This document shows positions 9,161 to 18,264 of a stretch of DNA of 64,000 bases, one piece after another. Each line of letters begins with the position of its first letter. Position 1 is the first letter of the stretch. The notes under the pieces were generated by a model that was not told where the DNA came from, did not search any database, and was given only the letters and a program-made list of their open reading frames with translations. The position numbers and the translations under genes are program-made. Origin of the DNA: Flavipsychrobacter sp. (GTDB lineage Bacteria > Bacteroidota > Bacteroidia > Chitinophagales > Chitinophagaceae); assembly GCA_016786665.1 (NCBI GenBank), contig JAEUVZ010000018.1, forward strand, positions 21,195 through 85,194, written 5' to 3'.

Positions 9161-10594
9161 CTAAGGCGTTACCACCCCTGCTACAGCCGCAGTCATATCC
9201 AGCAATGGCTTAGGGTATACCCCCAGTACGAGTATCAGGGCTATAATTACCGCGAGCCCTACATATTCGTTGGCACTGATGTCCTTTTGGTGTACCATAG
9301 GCGCTACTTCGCCGTAGGCCGCCTTCTGCACCATGTTCAAGGTATATACCGCGCCTAGTATGATGCCCAGGCCCGCCACTATCATAAACGTCATAGCATA
9401 AGGCGATGTGCCGCTGAACAGGCCGTTGAAGAGCATGAACTCCCCTATGAAACCATTGGTGAGCGGCAGCGCGATATTGGCCAGCGAGATAATTACCAAA
9501 GCGATGGCCATTTTGGGTGCGGATGTTGCCATGCCGCCCATCTTTGTCATATCGCGGGTACCCCAGCGGTTTTCTATCATGCTTACTATGAGCCACATGC
9601 CGGTGATATTGATGCCGTGGTTAAACATCTGCACCATAATGCCGTGTGTGCCTACCGCACTGCCGGAGAAGGCCACCGCGCTCATTAGGCCCATGTGGGC
9701 TATGGAAGAATAGGCCACCAGGCGCTTAATATCGGTCTGCACAATAGCCAGCAGTGACGCATAAACGATACCGATGACAGACAGGGTAACGACTACGTCG
9801 GACCAGTAAGCAACACCCTGTGGCAGCACCGGCAGCAGCCAGCGGAGCACAGCAAACAAGCCCATCTTTACCATCAGCGCACTGAGGATAATGGTAACGG
9901 GAGTAGGTGACTGCTCGTAGGTATCGGGCTGCCAGGTATGGAAAGGGAAAATGGGCATCTTGATAGCAAAGGCTATGAAGATGAGCCAGAAGAGCCACTG
10001 CTGTGTAGTAGGGTCGAGCGAAGCCCCTGCCGCTTTGATGCTGGCCAGGGAGTATGCATCGGCACCTGTTGTCTGGAGCGAAAGTATAATGAGCGCCGCC
10101 AGCAACATCAGACTACCGAGGAAGGTATAAATGAAGAACTTGAATGTAACGGGCACGCGCTTCTCGCCACCCCACTTAGAGCACAGGAAGTATACAGGTA
10201 TGAGCGCCAGCTCCCAGAAAATGTAGAATACAAACGCATCCGATGCCAGGAATACCCCCATAAGGCCCGCCTGCGACAACATCATTAATGCATAAAAGGA
10301 ATGGGCATTCTCTACCTCTTTGTTCCAGTTGGCCACTATTACCACCGGCAATACAATAGCGGTGAGGAGGCAAAGCATACCGCTCATGCCGTCTGCCGCC
10401 AGGCTGAAACTGGTGCCGATGCGTGGTATCCAGGGTACACTGAAGGAATCTACCCCGTTCATGCTCACCATTATTGCCACTACCAGCGTGGCCAGCGAAC
10501 CCGCCAACGACAAGCCCTTAGCAGCGCCGCCACTCATTGCAAAGCTCAGAACGCCTGCCAGCAAGGGAATTAATATGAGTAAAGTCAAGATCAT
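9161..10594 (-). CDS. nuoM: NADH-quinone oxidoreductase subunit M
   Basis: 477 aa from ATG 10594 (the frame extends to a TTG four codons earlier, but MILTLLILIPLLAG is the usual NuoM start). Multi-helix antiporter-like subunit of complex I. Diagnostic segments: FWELALIPVYFL, FIYTFLGSLMLL, MPIFPFHTWQPDTYEQSPTPV, DIKRLVAYSSIAHMGLM and MFNHGINITGMW. Length is close to the usual ~500. Part of the nuoL-M-N proton-pumping module, ~31 bases after nuoL. Confidence 0.95.
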   Translation of the reverse strand: MILTLLILIPLLAGVLSFAMSGGAAKGLSLAGSLATLVVAIMVSMNGVDSFSVPWIPRIGTSFSLAADGMSGMLCLLTAIVLPVVIVANWNKEVENAHSFYALMMLSQAGLMGVFLASDAFVFYIFWELALIPVYFLCSKWGGEKRVPVTFKFFIYTFLGSLMLLAALIILSLQTTGADAYSLASIKAAGASLDPTTQQWLFWLIFIAFAIKMPIFPFHTWQPDTYEQSPTPVTIILSALMVKMGLFAVLRWLLPVLPQGVAYWSDVVVTLSVIGIVYASLLAIVQTDIKRLVAYSSIAHMGLMSAVAFSGSAVGTHGIMVQMFNHGINITGMWLIVSMIENRWGTRDMTKMGGMATSAPKMAIALVIISLANIALPLTNGFIGEFMLFNGLFSGTSPYAMTFMIVAGLGIILGAVYTLNMVQKAAYGEVAPMVHQKDISANEYVGLAVIIALILVLGVYPKPLLDMTAAVAGVVTP

Positions 10595-10625
10595 AATGCT
10601 CTGCAATATTTGCTATTGCCCCTAA

Positions 10626-12512
10626 TTAGTTTGTCAATATAAAGCTGAATGCGAACAACGCCACCATACCCAATACCATCACAAAAATGTAAAAGCCGAC
10701 CTGTCCCGACTGCATCAGCCGAAGGCGGTCGCCGCCCCAGCGCACTGTTTTCCCCACACCGTTCACCAGGCCGTCAATACCGGCTCGCTCCACGAACTTG
10801 TCGGAAAAACGGGAAAGCGCGGCCATCGGGCGAACGATAACGGCATCGTACAGTTCATCTATATACCATTTATTTTCCAGCACTTTGGCAATACCCGTGT
10901 TGGGCGCAAAGCTTGCTTTCTTTGTTACGTTATACGCTACGGCAATCATTACCAGCACCAGGCTCACCGATATGCCCATCAGCATCCACTCGGTCTCGTG
11001 CGACAGGTGATGCGCCCCTATGTTGCTTACTACCGGGCTCAGGTAAGTAGCCAGTGTATGGTGCTCGCTTATAACGGCAGGCAACCCTACATAGCCACCG
11101 GCTATGGAAAGGAGCGCCAGTACCACGAGGGGAATGGTGATAGCCGCAGGGCTCTCGTGCAGGTGATGCTCCTGCTCGTGCGTGCCGCGGAACTTGCCCC
11201 GGAACGTAAGGAAATAGAGCCGGAACATATAGAATGCCGTCATTAAGGCACCGGCCAGCGCCAGCGCGAACAGCACGGGGCTGTGCCCGTAAACGGCCGC
11301 GAGTATCTCGTCTTTGGAGAAGAAGCCGGCGAAACCGGGGATGCCCGCAATGGCCAGGCAGCCAATGAGGAATGTACCCTGCGTGATGGCCATGTGCTTG
11401 CCCAGCCCACCCATCTTGCGGATGTCCTGCTCGCCTCCCATAGCGTGTATCACACTACCCGAGCCGAGGAACAACAGCGCCTTGAAGAACGCATGGGTCA
11501 TAACGTGGAAAACAGCCGTGGTATATGCGCCAACGCCTATTGCCAGGAACATGAAGCCCAACTGGCTCACCGTAGAGTAGGCCAGCACTTTTTTAATGTC
11601 GTATTGCTTAATAGCTATAGTAGCTGCCAGCAGCGCTGTAGCCAGCCCTATGATGGCTATGAAATCGAGAATGGCGGGAGCGAGGTTGTAGAGGGCATTG
11701 CTGCGGGCTATCATATATATACCCGCAGTAACCATGGTAGCGGCGTGTATGAGTGCCGATACCGGCGTAGGGCCGGCCATCGCATCGGGCAGCCAGGTGT
11801 ACAGGGGTATCTGGGCACTTTTACCCATAGCCCCTATAAAGAAGCAAAGCGCTATCCAGTTGTAGGTGCTGCCGGCCACCTGGGTAGTGGGCAGTGCATT
11901 GAAAAACTCCTGGTAAGACAAGGTGCCAAAGTTCAACAGTACCAGCAGCATCCCTACCAGGAAGCCGAGGTCGCCTATGCGGTTCATCACGAATGCCTTT
12001 TTGGCGGCATTGGTGTAGTCGCGGTTCTTAAACCAGAAGCCAATGAGCAGGTAAGAGCAGAGCCCTACACCCTCCCAGCCAATGAACATGATGAGGTAGT
12101 TGGAACCGAGCACCAGCAGCAGCATGGAGAACACGAACAAGTTGAGGTAGGCGAAATACTTCACCATCCCTTCGTCTTCGTGCATGTAAGAGGTAGAATA
12201 TACGTGAATGAGGAAGCCTACGCCGGTAATAATCAGCAGGAAGAGCGATGATAACGCATCTACCTGGAAGCTGAAGGGGATATTCAGCGAGCCGGACTGT
12301 ATGAAGCTGAACAACTCCACCGGGGGCAACACCGTACCTTCCGGAAGGCTCTTTACCTCAAAGAAGATACCCAGCGATACGCAGAAAGAAGCCAGCACGG
12401 CCAGGCTGCCAATAATACCACCCGCCGACTTCGGCATCTTTTTCCAGAATATGCCGTTGATAAGAAAACCTATCAGCGGGAAAAGCGGCACTAAGTAAAC
12501 TAAGTTGGTCAT
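10626..12512 (-). CDS. nuoL: NADH-quinone oxidoreductase subunit L
   Basis: 628 aa, the largest antiporter-like subunit of complex I, with the long lateral helix at the C-terminus. Seen: VYSTSYMHEDEGMVKYFAYL, LFIGWEGVGLCSYLLIGFW, GAMGKSAQIPLYTWLPDAM, GPTPVSALIHAATMVTAGIYM, DIKKVLAYSTVSQLGFM and VMTHAFFKALLFLGSGSVIHAM; the C-terminus has WYIDELYDAVIVRP. ATG at 12512 is placed immediately after the hairpin and TTGGGGT sequence at 12513-12541. Membrane proton translocation. Confidence 0.96.
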   Translation of the reverse strand: MTNLVYLVPLFPLIGFLINGIFWKKMPKSAGGIIGSLAVLASFCVSLGIFFEVKSLPEGTVLPPVELFSFIQSGSLNIPFSFQVDALSSLFLLIITGVGFLIHVYSTSYMHEDEGMVKYFAYLNLFVFSMLLLVLGSNYLIMFIGWEGVGLCSYLLIGFWFKNRDYTNAAKKAFVMNRIGDLGFLVGMLLVLLNFGTLSYQEFFNALPTTQVAGSTYNWIALCFFIGAMGKSAQIPLYTWLPDAMAGPTPVSALIHAATMVTAGIYMIARSNALYNLAPAILDFIAIIGLATALLAATIAIKQYDIKKVLAYSTVSQLGFMFLAIGVGAYTTAVFHVMTHAFFKALLFLGSGSVIHAMGGEQDIRKMGGLGKHMAITQGTFLIGCLAIAGIPGFAGFFSKDEILAAVYGHSPVLFALALAGALMTAFYMFRLYFLTFRGKFRGTHEQEHHLHESPAAITIPLVVLALLSIAGGYVGLPAVISEHHTLATYLSPVVSNIGAHHLSHETEWMLMGISVSLVLVMIAVAYNVTKKASFAPNTGIAKVLENKWYIDELYDAVIVRPMAALSRFSDKFVERAGIDGLVNGVGKTVRWGGDRLRLMQSGQVGFYIFVMVLGMVALFAFSFILTN

Positions 12513-12541
12513 ATTTACCCCAAACCCCTAAGGGGGCTTTT
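12510..12541 (-). repeat. start-proximal hairpin before nuoL (nuo hairpin family)
   Basis: On the minus strand AAAGCCCCCTTAGGGG then TTTGGGGTAAATATG, where the final ATG is the nuoL start. The stem is CCCCT/AGGGG. It shares the GCTTT-flank, stem and TTTGGGGT-to-ATG layout with the elements before nuoC, nuoD, nuoF and nuoK, but uses a C/G-run stem. A second imperfect stem (TCCCTACAGGGA) lies at 12550-12561. Confidence 0.7.
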
Positions 12542-12628
12542 TACCCTAAATCCCTACAGGGACTTTCGGATGATTTATAAACAAATATCTATCTACCCGG
12601 CTCTGTCCCCCACCAGGGGACCAAGGGG

Positions 12629-12928
12629 TTAGTGTTTTAATCTATTTAAAATATTGATGTCAACGGAATGTACCTTACGGTACATCATCACTATCACAGC
12701 CAGCCCTACGGCTACCTCTGCCGCTGCCACCACCATTATAAAGAATACAAATATCTGCGCGGCCGCATCTGCGTACATCTTGGAGAACGCAACCAACAGC
12801 AGGTTCACGGCATTGAGCATCAGCTCTATGCACATGAATATTATAATTGCGTTGCGGCGCATGAGGGCACCCATAATGCCGATGCAAAACAGCAACATGC
12901 TCAGGAATAAATAATGTTGTATTGGCAT
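12629..12928 (-). CDS. nuoK: NADH-quinone oxidoreductase subunit K
   Basis: 99 aa, three transmembrane helices. Seen: [39 protein letters not shown] with the membrane glutamate in IELMLN, and [19 protein letters not shown] with the second conserved glutamate; both acids are needed for proton transfer in known NuoK. The frame reads back to a TTG (12937), giving a spurious MGYM extension; those codons belong to the repeated TTGGGGTATATG element, so ATG 12928 is chosen. Sits between nuoJ and nuoL. Confidence 0.94.
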   Translation of the reverse strand: MPIQHYLFLSMLLFCIGIMGALMRRNAIIIFMCIELMLNAVNLLLVAFSKMYADAAAQIFVFFIMVVAAAEVAVGLAVIVMMYRKVHSVDINILNRLKH

Positions 12929-12957
12929 ATACCCCAATCCGCCGCAGCGGAGCTTTA
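12926..12957 (-). repeat. start-proximal hairpin before nuoK (nuo hairpin family)
   Basis: On the minus strand AAAGCTCCGCTGCGGCGGA then TTGGGGTATATG ending in the nuoK start codon. Stem TCCGC/GCGGA. A further stem, TCCCTACCGGGGA, lies at ~12970-12982. Confidence 0.75.
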
Positions 12958-13045
12958 TTTTACCTTAAATCCCTACCGGGGACTATCAGGCAGTTAACAA
13001 TTATATTTCGACCCTTCCTTGTTCCCATTCCGGGAGTGGAGCGGG

Positions 13046-13540
13046 TTACTCTTTCTTACCTATTACTATAGCACCTATCATTGCACTCAGGAACAGCACG
13101 CTGCTTATCTCAAAAGGCAATACATACTGCGTAAACAGCACCTTACCGAGGTTCTTAATAAGTCCTATATCAGTAGTTGTATGGTCTACCGCCGTGCCCC
13201 CTACGGTGCGCATAGCCGCCAGCACTACCAGGAACAAGATGCCGCCGGAAATGACTCCGGCAAACTGTATCAGCCTGTTTTTCTGGGGTTCGGTATCGGC
13301 ATTGAGATTCATCAACATGATAACGAACAGGAACAGCACCATGATGGCGCCGGCATACACGATAATGTTTACGATACCGAGGAACTGCGCATTGAGCAAT
13401 ATATAATGCCCGGATATGGCAAAGAACGTAGCAATGAGGAACAGCACGCTGCTGATGGGATTGCGACTAAGAATAACTCCTAGTGCGCAAACTATCGCCA
13501 TTACCGTAAGGAACCAGAATAATGCTTCTTGAATAACCAT
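13046..13540 (-). CDS. nuoJ: NADH-quinone oxidoreductase subunit J
   Basis: 164 aa, five transmembrane helices. Recognised by FWFLTVMAIVCALGVILSRNPISSVLFL, the NAQFLGIVNIIVYAGAIMVLFLFVIMLMNL block (including the pi-bulge helix of TM3), and VLPFEISSVLFLSAMIGAIV near the end. It starts six bases after the nuoI stop. Inner membrane; couples quinone chemistry to proton channels. Confidence 0.95.
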   Translation of the reverse strand: MVIQEALFWFLTVMAIVCALGVILSRNPISSVLFLIATFFAISGHYILLNAQFLGIVNIIVYAGAIMVLFLFVIMLMNLNADTEPQKNRLIQFAGVISGGILFLVVLAAMRTVGGTAVDHTTTDIGLIKNLGKVLFTQYVLPFEISSVLFLSAMIGAIVIGKKE

Positions 13541-13546
13541 TTTCTA

Positions 13547-14056
13547 TTATTTGGTTTCTTGTTTTTTAGGATGAGGGATGAGCAGGTCTTCCTTCTTGTA
13601 GATGAATTCCTTGCGTTTGTAGCTGGCCGGCATGATGGTCTCGCTCAGGTACACCGCATCCTTGGGACAGGCTTCCTCGCAGTAGCCGCAGAAAATACAG
13701 CGCAGCATGTTTATCTCATACTTGGCGGCATACTTCTCTTCGCGGTAAAGGTTTTCCTCACCCGGTTTGCGTTCGGCGGCTTCCATTGTAATGGCCTCGG
13801 CCGGGCAAGCCAGTGCGCAAAGGCCACAGGCAGTGCAGCGCTCACGCCCCTCTTCATCTCGGTTCAGCACATGCAGGCCTCGGAATACCGGGCTGAAGGG
13901 CCTTTTTTCTTCCGGGTAGTTTACCGTGGCCTTCTTCTTAAATATATGACTGAGCGTAATGCCCAGCCCTTTGGCTATGGCAGGAAGATAGATCTTCTCT
14001 CCGAATGTCATCGGGCTTCTATCTACCTGTACAGACCTATTTGTCAGTTTCTGCAT
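13547..14056 (-). CDS. nuoI: NADH-quinone oxidoreductase subunit I (two [4Fe-4S])
   Basis: 169 aa. Two ferredoxin motifs are intact: [16 protein letters not shown] and [16 protein letters not shown], each CxxCxxCxxxCP, for clusters N6a and N6b, passing electrons toward NuoB. The segment [21 protein letters not shown] precedes the first motif, as usual. Peripheral arm of complex I. Tightly followed by nuoJ. Confidence 0.96.
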   Translation of the reverse strand: MQKLTNRSVQVDRSPMTFGEKIYLPAIAKGLGITLSHIFKKKATVNYPEEKRPFSPVFRGLHVLNRDEEGRERCTACGLCALACPAEAITMEAAERKPGEENLYREEKYAAKYEINMLRCIFCGYCEEACPKDAVYLSETIMPASYKRKEFIYKKEDLLIPHPKKQETK

Positions 14057-14168
14057 TTTAAATCATTCAAGTTTATGACCCGAACAAATATACCCTCTTC
14101 ACCGGCTTATCATTAAAGCAACCGGCAATGGTATCTGTTACTTGTTGGATCGTTAGCATATGCCATTT

Positions 14169-15233
14169 CTACTTCATCCTGGCCAGCACCACTATACCGG
14201 TAATGACCATATTTATGAGTGCTATTGGTATCAGCGTTTTCCAACCCAGCTTCATCAGCTGATCGTAACGGAAACGCGGAAGCGTCCAGCGAACGAACAT
14301 GAAGAAGAGTATGAAACCTACCGCTTTCGTCAGCAGCACCATTACACAGATAATTACAAACAGCCACTCCGGCACGGCGCCTTGCACCGCATCCATGAAC
14401 GGGAAATTGTATCCTCCAAAGAACAGGGTGGATAATATAACCGAACTCACGAACAAGTTAATGTACTCAGCAAACAGGTAGAAGCCGAGCTTCATGGAAG
14501 AATATTCCTGGTGGAAACCCATGTTCAACTCTGATTCGGCTTCGGCAAGGTCAAATGGCGCGCGGTTCAGCTCGGCGAACGTACAGATGAGGAACACGAG
14601 GAAGCCTATGGGCTGCCGGAAAGCAATCCAGGTAAACCCTCCGTCCCAGAAGCCGTGCTGCTGGGCCACTATCTCGCGAAGGCTCAGGGTGCCGGTCATC
14701 ATGATAACTGCTATCAGGCTAAGGCCCATTGCCAGCTCGTAAGAGATAGCCTGCGATGCGGCGCGGATACTACTCAGCAGCGAAAACTTGTTGTTGGAAG
14801 CCCAGCCGCCCAGCATTACGCCATATACACCCACGCTCAATACGCCAAAAATGAAGAGGATGCCGATATTGATATCAGCCACCTGCAGCGATACTGTTCT
14901 GCCCGCCAACTGGAAGTCAGGCCCCCAGGGTACTACGGCGCTGGTGAGCAAAGCGGTGAGCATTGCCAGGCAAGGCCCGAGAATGAACAGGAAGCGCGTG
15001 GAGCTATCGGGGATGATCTCTTCCTTCATAAAGAGCTTCACTCCATCGGCCAGCGGTTGCAGCAATCCAAAGGGGCCCGCCCTGCTGGGCCCTTTACGGT
15101 CTTGCATAATGGCGGCTACTTTACGCTCGCCCCATGTAGCATACATGGCAATACCCAAAGATCCGAAGAGGATAATGGTGATGAGAATGAGTTTCTCTAT
15201 AATAAATGCTACATCCATTTGCAGTAACATCAT
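14169..15233 (-). CDS. nuoH: NADH-quinone oxidoreductase subunit H
   Basis: 354 aa, eight or so transmembrane helices, forms the quinone-binding chamber with NuoB and NuoD. Family signatures: GERKVAAIMQDRKGPSRAGPFGLLQPLADGVKLF, ELNRAPFDLAEAESELNMGFHQEYSSMKL, and FMFVRWTLPRFRYDQLMKLGWKTLIP. The ATG at 15233 opens MMLLQMDVAF; 15230 or 15218 are alternative starts. Between nuoG (74 bases) and nuoI (112 bases). Confidence 0.95.
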   Translation of the reverse strand: MMLLQMDVAFIIEKLILITIILFGSLGIAMYATWGERKVAAIMQDRKGPSRAGPFGLLQPLADGVKLFMKEEIIPDSSTRFLFILGPCLAMLTALLTSAVVPWGPDFQLAGRTVSLQVADINIGILFIFGVLSVGVYGVMLGGWASNNKFSLLSSIRAASQAISYELAMGLSLIAVIMMTGTLSLREIVAQQHGFWDGGFTWIAFRQPIGFLVFLICTFAELNRAPFDLAEAESELNMGFHQEYSSMKLGFYLFAEYINLFVSSVILSTLFFGGYNFPFMDAVQGAVPEWLFVIICVMVLLTKAVGFILFFMFVRWTLPRFRYDQLMKLGWKTLIPIALINMVITGIVVLARMK

Positions 15234-15306
15234 AGCCGCGCAAAAGTAATTAGTTCGTTAAAAAAATGGTACTCTTTTCAATAATTCGCTATCTGTCAAT
15301 CCCTTA

Positions 15307-16392
15307 TCACTCCTGTGTTGCCTTAAAATCGTCAGAGTGAGCAGGCCCCTGTATCCGCGACAGCTCCACTTCCGGCTTGTTCACATCGCTCACGCTGTGA
15401 ATATCCAGTGTGAACCTGGGCTGCTTCCCTATTACTTTATCTATCAGCACCTGGGTGTCTTTAGTATCTACATAATGCCCCTGCGATATGACGCTCCGGC
15501 GGTCAATTTTAGACGGGCCTTCCACTACCCAGTCGGCAGCCTCTTTCTTATGGAATCGGCAATCGTTGCATATCCACTCCTCCACTTCGCCCCACTGGTC
15601 TTTGCGTGCTGTTACCCGGAATACTTCGTCTCCCCGCATCCAGGCGCGCGCCTTTCCGCTACAGGTAGGGCAATCGCGGTGTACGTCTACCGGCTTGGTA
15701 AACCATACGCGGTTCTTGAAGCGGAATGTTTTGTCGGTTAGCGCGCCTACCGGGCAAACATCTATTACGTTGCCGATAAACTCGTTATCCAGCGATTTAC
15801 CCAGGAGTGTGCTTATCTCCGAGTGATCGCCCCGCTCCAGTATGCCATGTTCGCGCTTGTCGGTCAGCTCCTTGGCGGTGTTCACGCAGCGGTAGCACAG
15901 TATGCACCGCGTCATGTGGAGCGATATGTAGGGGCCAATATCTTCTTTCTCGAACGTGCGGCGCTCAAACTCGTAGCGGGTACCTTCGGTGCCGTGCTCG
16001 TAGCTGAGGTCCTGCAGGTGGCATTCGCCGGCCTGGTCGCACACGGGGCAGTCGAGCGGGTGATTGATGAGGAGCATCTCCACTACGCCTTTACGCGCGT
16101 CTACCACCTTTTCTGAAGTGATGTTTTTCACCTCCATGCCATCCATTACGGTAGTTCGGCAGCTGGCCACCAGCTTGGGCATGGGGCGCGGGTCTTTTTC
16201 AGAGCCCTTGCTCACCTCTACCAGGCAGGTGCGGCACTTACCCCCACTCTCTTTCAGCTTGCTGTAATAGCACATAGCAGGAGGGGTTACCTCGCCGCCT
16301 ATCATACGCGCAGCATTGAGTATCGTAGTGCCCGCGGGTACTTCGATACTGATGTTGTCAATTGTTACTTTAAACTTCTGAATCTCAGACAT
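15307..16392 (-). CDS. nuoG: NADH-quinone oxidoreductase subunit G, short form
   Basis: 361 aa, about half the length of the classical NuoG (~700-900 aa). The N-terminal [2Fe-2S] domain is present (CYYSKLKESGGKCRTCLVE), followed by the His-Cys3 cluster site HPLDCPVCDQAGECHLQD, the TRCILCYRCVNTAKEL and IDVCPVGALTDKTF motifs for N4/N5-type clusters, and CPTCSGKARAW with WICNDCRFHK. The large molybdopterin-oxidoreductase-like C-terminal domain is missing entirely; the gene ends naturally with a charged tail rather than by frameshift. Short NuoG forms occur in other Bacteroidota. The GxxExxY remnant lies directly upstream. Confidence 0.92.
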   Translation of the reverse strand: MSEIQKFKVTIDNISIEVPAGTTILNAARMIGGEVTPPAMCYYSKLKESGGKCRTCLVEVSKGSEKDPRPMPKLVASCRTTVMDGMEVKNITSEKVVDARKGVVEMLLINHPLDCPVCDQAGECHLQDLSYEHGTEGTRYEFERRTFEKEDIGPYISLHMTRCILCYRCVNTAKELTDKREHGILERGDHSEISTLLGKSLDNEFIGNVIDVCPVGALTDKTFRFKNRVWFTKPVDVHRDCPTCSGKARAWMRGDEVFRVTARKDQWGEVEEWICNDCRFHKKEAADWVVEGPSKIDRRSVISQGHYVDTKDTQVLIDKVIGKQPRFTLDIHSVSDVNKPEVELSRIQGPAHSDDFKATQE

Positions 16393-16400
16393 ACTAAAAT

Positions 16401-16440
16401 CTTTGCGATTCCTTTGCGTGGACTTTGCGTCCTTTGCGTT
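16401..16440. repeat. CTTTGCG repeat block flanking the GxxExxY remnant (nuoG side)
   Basis: Four closely spaced copies of CTTTGCG(T) at 16401, 16412, 16423 and 16432 (plus strand). The last base overlaps the TAA stop of the remnant. It is inverted relative to the CGCAAAG block at 16820-16845, so the two enclose the pseudogene. Confidence 0.85.
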
Positions 16441-16812
16441 TACAAATTATTTACCACTCGTTTGATACCATCCTTCATTTTGAGCACATTGAAATTCATC
16501 AACAACCCTAATTTAACGTCAGTTAACCGTAAGTAGGTTAACACTTGTGCAAGATGTATATCATTTAAGGCTTCCACAGCCTTTATTTCAATTATTACTT
16601 TATTCTCAACTAAGACATCACATCTAAAACCGCACTCCAGCCTCACATCTTCAAATATCAAAGGGTCTTTGTGCTTCGATCTTTATTCCTTTTTTAAATA
16701 GTCTATGAACCAAACATGCTTCATAGACCGACTCAAGCAATCCTGGCCCAAGTTATTGATGAACATGTATCGCTTCACTAATAATAATGTTTGACAACTC
16801 GTTTTCTGTCAT
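16440..16812 (-). pseudogene. GxxExxY (PDDEXK_3-type) gene, inactivated
   Basis: Starting from ATG 16810-16812 the frame reads MTENELSNIIISEAIHVHQ, then a TAA at 16753-16755, then LGPGLLESVYEACLVHR, which contains the family-naming G-x-x-E-x-x-Y motif at 16723-16743. Reading continues through KKGIKIEAQRP, where a one-base shift near 16660 moves it to the frame LIFEDVRLECGFRCDVLVEN that ends at 16440. Joined, the three parts give a complete GxxExxY protein of ~123 aa, with the nuclease-like D...EIK core (RCDVLVENKVIIEIKAVE). The upstream stop most likely was GAA/CAA-type sense before mutation. Only the last 73 residues remain as an open frame (from TTG 16661), which is not likely to be a gene. 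The function of the family is not established. Confidence 0.85.
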
Positions 16813-16819
16813 CTCTAAC

Positions 16820-16845
16820 CGCAAAGAACGCAAAGAAACGCAAAG
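16820..16845. repeat. CGCAAAG repeat block flanking the GxxExxY remnant (nuoF side)
   Basis: Three copies of CGCAAAG at 16820, 16829 and 16839 on the plus strand, just upstream of the pseudogene's original ATG. They are the reverse complement of the units at 16401-16440, so together they form imperfect terminal inverted repeats. Confidence 0.85.
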
Positions 16846-16872
16846 TGATTGTTGATCACGTTACGCTTTAAC

Positions 16873-18228
16873 TCAACTCGCTACAGGCACATGTATCGGA
16901 TCCGCATAGTGTGCCAATCCGTAGTTTCTCGTTTGCGATTCTTCCGGGTTCAGTACGTGCCATTCAAATTCATCGCGGAAGTGGCGAATGGCAGCGGCTA
17001 CCGGCCATGCTGCAGCATCACCCAGCGGACAGATAGTATTACCTTCTATCTTGCGCTGGATATCCCACAGCAAATCGATATCGCTCATTTTGCCTTTCCC
17101 GTATTCTATATTCTTCAGTATTTTATACATCCAGCCGGTGCCCTCGCGGCAGGGGCTGCATTGCCCACAGCTCTCGTGATTGTAGAAACGCGCCAGGCTC
17201 ATTGTGTGGCGCACTACGCACTGGTCTTCATCCATCACTATAAAACCACCCGAACCCATCATAGTTCCGGTAGCGAAGCCCCCATCGGAAAGGCTCTCGT
17301 AGTTCATGTAGCGTGTTTCCCCTTTCGCTGTTTTCAGCAGGAGGTTGGCCGGCAATATAGGCACCGACGAACCGCCGGGTATACATGCCTTCAGGCGTTT
17401 GCCATTCGGGATGCCGCCGCAGTATTCATCGCTGTAAATAAACTCTTCTACCGAGCAGGTCATGTCTATCTCGTAAATGCCGGGCTTCTTTACGTTACCG
17501 CAAACAGAAAGCAATTTGGTACCGGTAGATTTTCCGACCCCTATCTTGGCATATTCCTCACCACCATTGTTGATGATAGGAACAACCGCCGCGATTGTTT
17601 CTACGTTGTTCACCACTGTAGGGCGCATCCATACCCCCTGAATAGCGGGGAACGGAGGCTTGATACGCGGGTTGCCGCGCTTGCCTTCCAGCGATTCTAT
17701 CAGCGCTGTTTCCTCTCCACAGATATAGGCTCCGCCTCCGCGTTGTACATATATCTCGCAGTCGAAGCCTGAGCCGAGGATATTCTTGCCGAGCCAGCCG
17801 TTGGCTTTTGCTTCGGCAATAGCCTGCTCCAGTATATCTACTATCCAGGCATACTCGCCGCGGATATATATGTATGTAGTGTTGCTACCCAGTGCAAAGC
17901 TGCTGACAATGAGCCCTTCCACGAAAAGGTGTGGCAGGAACTCCATCAGGTAGCGGTCTTTGAACGTACCAGGCTCTGATTCGTCTGCATTGCACACGAG
18001 GTGGCGTGGTACGCCTTCCGGCTTGGCCAGGAAGCTCCACTTCATACCCGTAGGGAAGCCTGCGCCACCACGGCCGCGCAGGCCGCTCTTCTTCACCTCC
18101 TCCACTATCTCATCGGGAGTCATTTTAAATGCTTTCTCCACTGCACGATAGCCACCGTGCTTCCGGTAGGTATCGTAGTACCGGATACCTTCTATATGCG
18201 CGTGTTCTAATAAGAGTTTTACTGCCAT
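16873..18228 (-). CDS. nuoF: NADH-quinone oxidoreductase subunit F (NADH/FMN)
   Basis: 451 aa from ATG 18228; the frame reads back to a TTG at 18237 (giving MGYM) that belongs to the repeated TTGGGGTATATG element. NuoF takes the hydride from NADH to FMN. Seen: GLRGRGGAGFPTGMKWSF (NADH site), CNADESEPGTFKDRYLM, YIYIRGEY, GAYICGEETALIESLEGKRG (FMN site), and the N3 cluster ligands in ESCGQCSPCREG plus NTICPLGDAAAWP. Full length. The DUF4440-like gene precedes it and the GxxExxY remnant follows it. Confidence 0.95.
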   Translation of the reverse strand: MAVKLLLEHAHIEGIRYYDTYRKHGGYRAVEKAFKMTPDEIVEEVKKSGLRGRGGAGFPTGMKWSFLAKPEGVPRHLVCNADESEPGTFKDRYLMEFLPHLFVEGLIVSSFALGSNTTYIYIRGEYAWIVDILEQAIAEAKANGWLGKNILGSGFDCEIYVQRGGGAYICGEETALIESLEGKRGNPRIKPPFPAIQGVWMRPTVVNNVETIAAVVPIINNGGEEYAKIGVGKSTGTKLLSVCGNVKKPGIYEIDMTCSVEEFIYSDEYCGGIPNGKRLKACIPGGSSVPILPANLLLKTAKGETRYMNYESLSDGGFATGTMMGSGGFIVMDEDQCVVRHTMSLARFYNHESCGQCSPCREGTGWMYKILKNIEYGKGKMSDIDLLWDIQRKIEGNTICPLGDAAAWPVAAAIRHFRDEFEWHVLNPEESQTRNYGLAHYADPIHVPVAS

Positions 18229-18258
18229 ATACCCCAAATCCGCCGTGGCGGAGCTTTA
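18226..18258 (-). repeat. start-proximal hairpin before nuoF (nuo hairpin family)
   Basis: On the minus strand TTAAAGCTCCGCCACGGCGGA then TTTGGGGTATATG, ending in the nuoF start codon. Perfect TCCGCC/GGCGGA stem with a two-base centre. Confidence 0.78.
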
Positions 18259-18264
18259 ATATTT

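Noticed and set aside
16440..16812. Programmed frameshift in the GxxExxY gene
   Set aside because: There is also an in-frame TAA 90 bases upstream of the shift, and no slippery sequence; two independent lesions mean decay.
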